From Trebonia sp963822615 (GTDB taxonomy: Bacteria; Actinomycetota; Actinomycetes; Streptosporangiales; Streptosporangiaceae), in NCBI GenBank assembly GCA_963822615.1, contig CAWGIM010000021.1, positions 1 to 64,000 of the forward strand: a stretch of DNA of 64,000 nt. The letters are read 5' to 3'. Both the position numbers and the translations under genes were made by a program. The notes beneath the pieces are model-generated. The model saw nothing but the letters and a program-made list of their open reading frames with translations. It was not told where the DNA came from and did not search any database. This document shows, piece by piece, positions 60,609 through 64,000 of this stretch; the first letter of the stretch is position 1; the number at the start of each line of letters is the position of its first letter.

Positions 60609-62279
60609 GTGTTTGAGACGCTATCCGATCGGCTGAATCAGGTCTTCTCCTCGCTGCGCGGCAAGGGGCGGCTTTCGCCGGCCGACATCGACGCCACCGC
60701 GCGCGAGATCCGCATCGCCCTGCTCGAGGCGGACGTGGCACTGCCGGTGGTGCGGCAGTTCATCGCGCGGGTGAAGGAACGGGCGGCCGGCGCGGAGGTA
60801 TCGCAGGCGCTGAACCCGGCCCAGCAGGTCATCAAGATCGTCAACGAGGAACTGGTCCAGATCCTCGGCGGCGAGACCCGGCGGCTGCGGTTCGCCAAGA
60901 ACCCGCCGACCGTCATCATGCTGGCGGGCCTCCAGGGCGCGGGCAAGACCACGCTGGCGGGCAAGCTGGCGCTGTGGCTGAAGGAGCAGGGCAACACGCC
61001 GCTGCTCGTCGCCTGCGACCTGCAGCGGCCCAACGCGGTGACCCAGCTCCAGGTGCTCGGCGAGCGCGTCGGCGTGCCGGTGTTCGCGCCCCAGCCCGGG
61101 AGCGGGGTCGGCGACCCGGTGGCGGTGGCCAGGCAGTCGATCGACGAGTCCCGGCGGGCGCAGCACAACATCGTCATTATCGACACGGCCGGCCGGACCG
61201 GCGTCGACGCGGAGATGATGGCGCAGGCCGCCGCGATCCGCGACGCGACCGACCCGGACGAGGTGCTGTTCGTGGTCGACGCGATGATCGGCCAGGACGC
61301 GGTGGCTACCGCGCAGGCGTTCCTGGACGGCGTCGGCTACGACGGGGTGGTGCTGACCAAGCTCGACGGTGACGCCCGCGGCGGTGCGGCGCTGTCGATC
61401 GCGGCGCTGACCGGCAAGCCGGTCATGTTCGCGTCGACCGGGGAGAAGCTGTCCGACTTCGACATCTTCCACCCGGACCGGATGGCCGACCGCATCCTCG
61501 ACATGGGCGACGTGATGACGCTCATCGAGCAGGCGGAGAAGGCGTTCGACCAGGACCAGGCCGCCTCGATGGCCAACCGGCTGATGACCGGGGAGGGGTT
61601 CACCCTCGAGGACTTCGTCGAGCAGCTCGGCATGCTCCGCAAGCTCGGCCCGCTGAAGAACATCCTCGGCATGATGCCCGGCGCCGGCAAGAACAAGGAG
61701 CTGCTGGACAAGGTCAACGACAAGGACCTGGACCGGGCCGAGGCGATCGTCCGCTCGATGACACCAGATGAGCGGCGCAACCCCAAGATCATCAACGGCT
61801 CGCGGCGGCTGCGGATCGCCAACGGCTCCGGCGTCGCCGTCGGTGAGGTCTCCCAGCTCGTCACCAACTTCTTCGAGGGCCAGCGCCAGATGAAGATGCT
61901 GATGGGCGGCGGCATGCCGGGGATGCCGGGGATGCCCGGCCTGATGGGCGGCCGCAAGGCGTCGGCCCGCGCCAAGGCGGCCAAGAACGCCAAGGGCAAG
62001 CGCAAGAGCGGCGACCCGCGCAAGGCGCTGGCGCAGGCCGCCGCGGCCGGCGACGAAGCCCCGCCGCCCGCGGCCGAGGCCGCCCCGCAGTCGATGGAGG
62101 AGCTGGCCGAGCTGCTGCGCGACGCCCAGGCGGCCGGCGGCCCCGGCGCCCTCCCCGGCGAGGGCGGCGGCTTCCCCGGCCTCCGCGGTGGCCCGAGCGC
62201 CCTGCCGCCCGCCTTCGGCGGCGGCCGCCCCGGCGCCGTCCCCCCCGCCTTCGGCAAGCGCGACAAGAAAAAGAAGTAA
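60609..62279 (+). CDS. ffh: Signal recognition particle protein Ffh
   Basis: 556 residues from GTG at 60609. NG domain: GLQGAGKTTLAGKLALWL, ACDLQRPNAVTQLQ, IIDTAGRTGVDAEM, and TKLDGDARGGAALS. The M domain follows, including LEDFVEQLGMLRKLGPLKN, MTPDERRNPKIINGSRRLRI and a methionine-rich GGGMPGMPGMPGLMGG segment. The C-terminal Gly/Pro/Ala tail ending KRDKKKK is typical of actinomycetes. It binds 4.5S RNA and signal sequences; ftsY upstream encodes its receptor. Confidence 0.98.
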   Translation: MFETLSDRLNQVFSSLRGKGRLSPADIDATAREIRIALLEADVALPVVRQFIARVKERAAGAEVSQALNPAQQVIKIVNEELVQILGGETRRLRFAKNPPTVIMLAGLQGAGKTTLAGKLALWLKEQGNTPLLVACDLQRPNAVTQLQVLGERVGVPVFAPQPGSGVGDPVAVARQSIDESRRAQHNIVIIDTAGRTGVDAEMMAQAAAIRDATDPDEVLFVVDAMIGQDAVATAQAFLDGVGYDGVVLTKLDGDARGGAALSIAALTGKPVMFASTGEKLSDFDIFHPDRMADRILDMGDVMTLIEQAEKAFDQDQAASMANRLMTGEGFTLEDFVEQLGMLRKLGPLKNILGMMPGAGKNKELLDKVNDKDLDRAEAIVRSMTPDERRNPKIINGSRRLRIANGSGVAVGEVSQLVTNFFEGQRQMKMLMGGGMPGMPGMPGLMGGRKASARAKAAKNAKGKRKSGDPRKALAQAAAAGDEAPPPAAEAAPQSMEELAELLRDAQAAGGPGALPGEGGGFPGLRGGPSALPPAFGGGRPGAVPPAFGKRDKKKK

Positions 62280-62286
62280 CCCGGCC

Positions 62287-62314
62287 GGCCGGGCGTCCGC
62301 GAGGGCGCCCGGCC
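62287..62314 (+). terminator. Terminator-like hairpin after ffh
   Basis: GGCCGGGCG (62287-62295) pairs with CGCCCGGCC (62306-62314) around a ten-base loop, seven bases after the stop. Confidence 0.65.
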
Positions 62315-62363
62315 GCGCGCGTTCTGTCCCTTTACCTCCTTCGGCCGGGCGGCCAGAATCATT

Positions 62364-62403
62364 GTGGTAATTCAGGTGCGCGATAGCACCCCGGAATTAC
62401 CGC
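62364..62403. promoter_or_regulatory. AT-rich stem-loop upstream of the secreted-protein gene
   Basis: GGTAATTC (62366-62373) pairs with GAATTACC (62394-62401), and the intervening GGTGC/GCACC forms an upper stem with loop GCGATA. The lower stem can extend by GT/GC. It stands out as AT-rich in this genome and lies 130 bp upstream of the gene at 62532. Confidence 0.5.
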
Positions 62404-62531
62404 AATAACCCGAATTATCGGCTGCGACAAAGCCCCGCGAGCATCAACGTTTACGCAAAAGCCTGATCCGCGCTTCCGCCTGCTCCCTATCCTGGTGCGA
62501 TTCGAGCACTCATGGGTCAAGGGGGATCGTT

Positions 62532-62940
62532 GTGAAGCTCATCAACGCAATCGGCACGGGCGCCGTCTCGCTACTCGCGGCGGCCGGGCTCGCCGCCCCC
62601 GCCTACGCCGCCGCGCCCGCCGCGCCCGCGGCGCCCGCGCGCGCTCAAGGCCGACGGGTGCGCGCTGCACGTGAGCATCCCGCACCCGCACGCCAGGCAG
62701 ACCGAGACCCTCGCCGTGACTACCAAGGTCGGCCAGACCTCGGTGCAGGTAACCATTCGCTACAAGACCGTGACCCACGTCTGGAAGTTCACCACCCCGG
62801 CCAGCACCAAGACCACGTTTACCTTCGGCGTCGGCCGGCCGACCAAGAATTACCGGGTGAACCTGAACGGCAAGGTGACCGGCGCGCCCAGGGGCTACCA
62901 GACCGGGGCCACCTGCGCGACCAGCTTCGTCCCGGAGTAG
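62532..62940 (+). pseudogene. Small secreted protein, frameshifted after the signal peptide
   Basis: GTG at 62532 begins VKLINAIGTGAVSLLAAAGL, a clear Sec signal peptide with cleavage near AYAAAP. In the same frame an artefactual Arg-rich tail follows, whereas the neighbouring frame continues with a sensible domain: KADGCALHVSIPHPHARQTE, VTTKVGQTSVQVTIRYKT and GVGRPTKNYRVNLNG, ending at TAG 62938-62940. One base is missing in the GC run GCGCCCGCGCGCGC at about 62640. Joined, it would be a secreted protein of about 135 residues with two cysteines. Function unknown. Confidence 0.7.
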
Positions 62941-62981
62941 GAGCACCGGCCGCCAGGGCCCGCGCCCGCGGCTGAGGAAGC

Positions 62982-64000
62982 TCAGTCAGCGGGCGCGGCC
63001 AGCGCGAGGACGTCGCCGATGGTGTCGGCCTCGGCGGCTGACTTGTCGGGCCGGTAGCGCAGCACCCGCGCGAACCGCAGGGCCACCCCGCCCGGGTAGC
63101 GCGGTGACCGCTGCACGCCGTCGAACGCGATCTCCACTACCTGCTCCGGGCGGACGTAGACGGTGTAGTCGTCGCGGCGGGCTTCCAGTTCCAGGAACCG
63201 CGCGGTCTGCCAGGTCAGCAGCTCGTCGGTGAGGCCCTTGAAGGTCTTGCCGAGCATCACCCAGCCGCCCGCCTCCGGGTCGCGGGCGCCGAGGTGCAGG
63301 TTGGACAGCCAGCCCTGCCGCCGCCCGTGTCCCCACTCGACCGCCAGGACCACCAGGTCCAGCGTGTGCCGCGGCTTGACCTTGATCCACCCCGCGCCGC
63401 GCCGCCCGGCCGCGTAGGGGGTGGCCAGCGACTTGACCACCACCCCCTCGTGGCCCCGCGCGACCGCGTCCGCGAAGAACGCCCGCGCCTCGGCTGCGTC
63501 CGCCGTGACCAGCCGCGGCATGAGCATCCCGGCCGGCACCAGCGCGGCCAGGGCGGCGTGCCGCTCCGCGTCGGGCTGGTCGATCAGGTCGGTCGCCGTT
63601 CAGGTGCAGCAGGTCGAACAGGAAGACCGACAGCGTCACCGGGCCCGCCCCGGCTGGCCCGGCCGCACCGGGGACCGCCTCGCTCGCCGCCCGGGACGCG
63701 GTGTCCTGGAAGGCGTAGGGCCGCCCGTCCGGCCGCAGCGCGATCAGCTCGCCGTCGAAGACCGCGTCCCGCACGTCCAGCCCGGCCAGCGCGGACACGA
63801 CCTCCGGCAGCCGGTCGGTGATGTCGTCAAGGGAGCGGGTGAACAGCCGGATCCCGGCCGCGCTGACGTGCGCCTGCACCCGGATGCCGTCCAGCTTCCA
63901 CTCCACCGCGGCCGGGCGGTCCGCGCCGACCCGGGCCAGCGCCTCGTCGATGCTGGCCTCGGCCGAGGCCAGCATCGGCTTGAGCGGCCGCCCGACCTGC
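62982..64000 (-). pseudogene. ATP-dependent DNA ligase, N-terminus outside the window, one frameshift
   Basis: The gene enters from the right edge on the minus strand with GRPLKPMLASAEASIDEAL. The ligase motif I lysine is in EWKLDGIRVQAH, motif Ia and III regions at FTRSLDDITDRLP and AVFDGELIALRPDG. Near 63597 the frame changes at LLHLNG, as if one base were extra, and the next frame continues TDLIDQPDAERHAALAAL, then GHEGVVVKSLATPYAAG (motif IV), WIKVKPRHTLDLVVLAVEWG (motif V) and the OB domain to the stop at 62982. It resembles the LigB-type ATP ligases of actinomycetes, which act in repair beside the NAD-dependent LigA. The missing part lies beyond the window. Confidence 0.85.

Overview
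The window is chromosomal DNA of a very GC-rich actinomycete, most likely a Streptomyces/Streptosporangiales-type relative; the species cannot be named from the sequence alone. The case rests on GTG/TTG starts, F420-cofactor gene cofC, an XRE/DUF397 pair, NdgR-type IclR next to leuCD and HU, and an actinobacterial gene order from ndgR-leuCD-hup through thiL, rpmB, recG, rsmD, coaD, rpmF, rnc, mutM, smc, ftsY, glnB, glnD to ffh. I see no insertion sequence, prophage block or CRISPR array.

Layout. 1-4.9 kb: a + strand run (SnoaL-like end, a broken methyltransferase, a frameshifted condensation-fold acyltransferase, a DMT-type membrane protein, a GT-C type membrane protein) that looks like a small lipid/envelope or secondary-metabolism cluster. 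4.9-10.1 kb (-): GntR regulator, a two-component pair whose kinase carries several frameshifts, an orphan LuxR-type HTH protein and a LytR-CpsA-Psr protein. 10.4-14.4 kb: small proteins, an F420/NADP-oxidoreductase-like protein, tRNA-His and oligoribonuclease. 14.7-22.1 kb (+): XRE regulator with DUF397 partner, CPBP membrane protein, IclR regulator and amidase, PsuG and a DUF4139 protein.

22.2-28.9 kb is the most interesting accessory block: a stressosome (RsbR, RsbS, RsbT), an RsbT-RsbX-like fusion, a hybrid histidine kinase and a receiver-PP2C phosphatase in one tightly overlapping - strand unit, with an RsbW-like ATPase gene upstream and a single STAS protein converging on its end. No sigma factor lies nearby. 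A 19-bp RNA stem between rsbR and rsbS covers the rsbS ribosome binding site.

29-32 kb: three-gene proton-translocating transhydrogenase (pntA1, pntA2, pntB). 32.5-36.9 kb: ndgR divergent from leuCD, a gene-poor C-rich stretch, and HU. 37-43.8 kb: ddl, a trans-sulfuration PLP enzyme, gpsA-plsC, cofC, a stand-alone RAM-domain protein, thiL and rpmB. 44-62.3 kb: recG, rsmD, coaD, yceD-like, rpmF, rnc, mutM, a small coiled-coil protein, smc, ftsY, glnB, glnD, ffh. The right end has a frameshifted secreted protein and a frameshifted, truncated ATP-dependent DNA ligase.

Two window-wide properties matter. Several reading frames near the ends and at 7 kb carry one-base shifts, so sequencing error versus gene decay must be settled. 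Several otherwise normal genes carry 15-24 bp in-frame tandem duplications, the extreme case being an 18-bp repeat tract that inserts a TSPSxP array into SMC.
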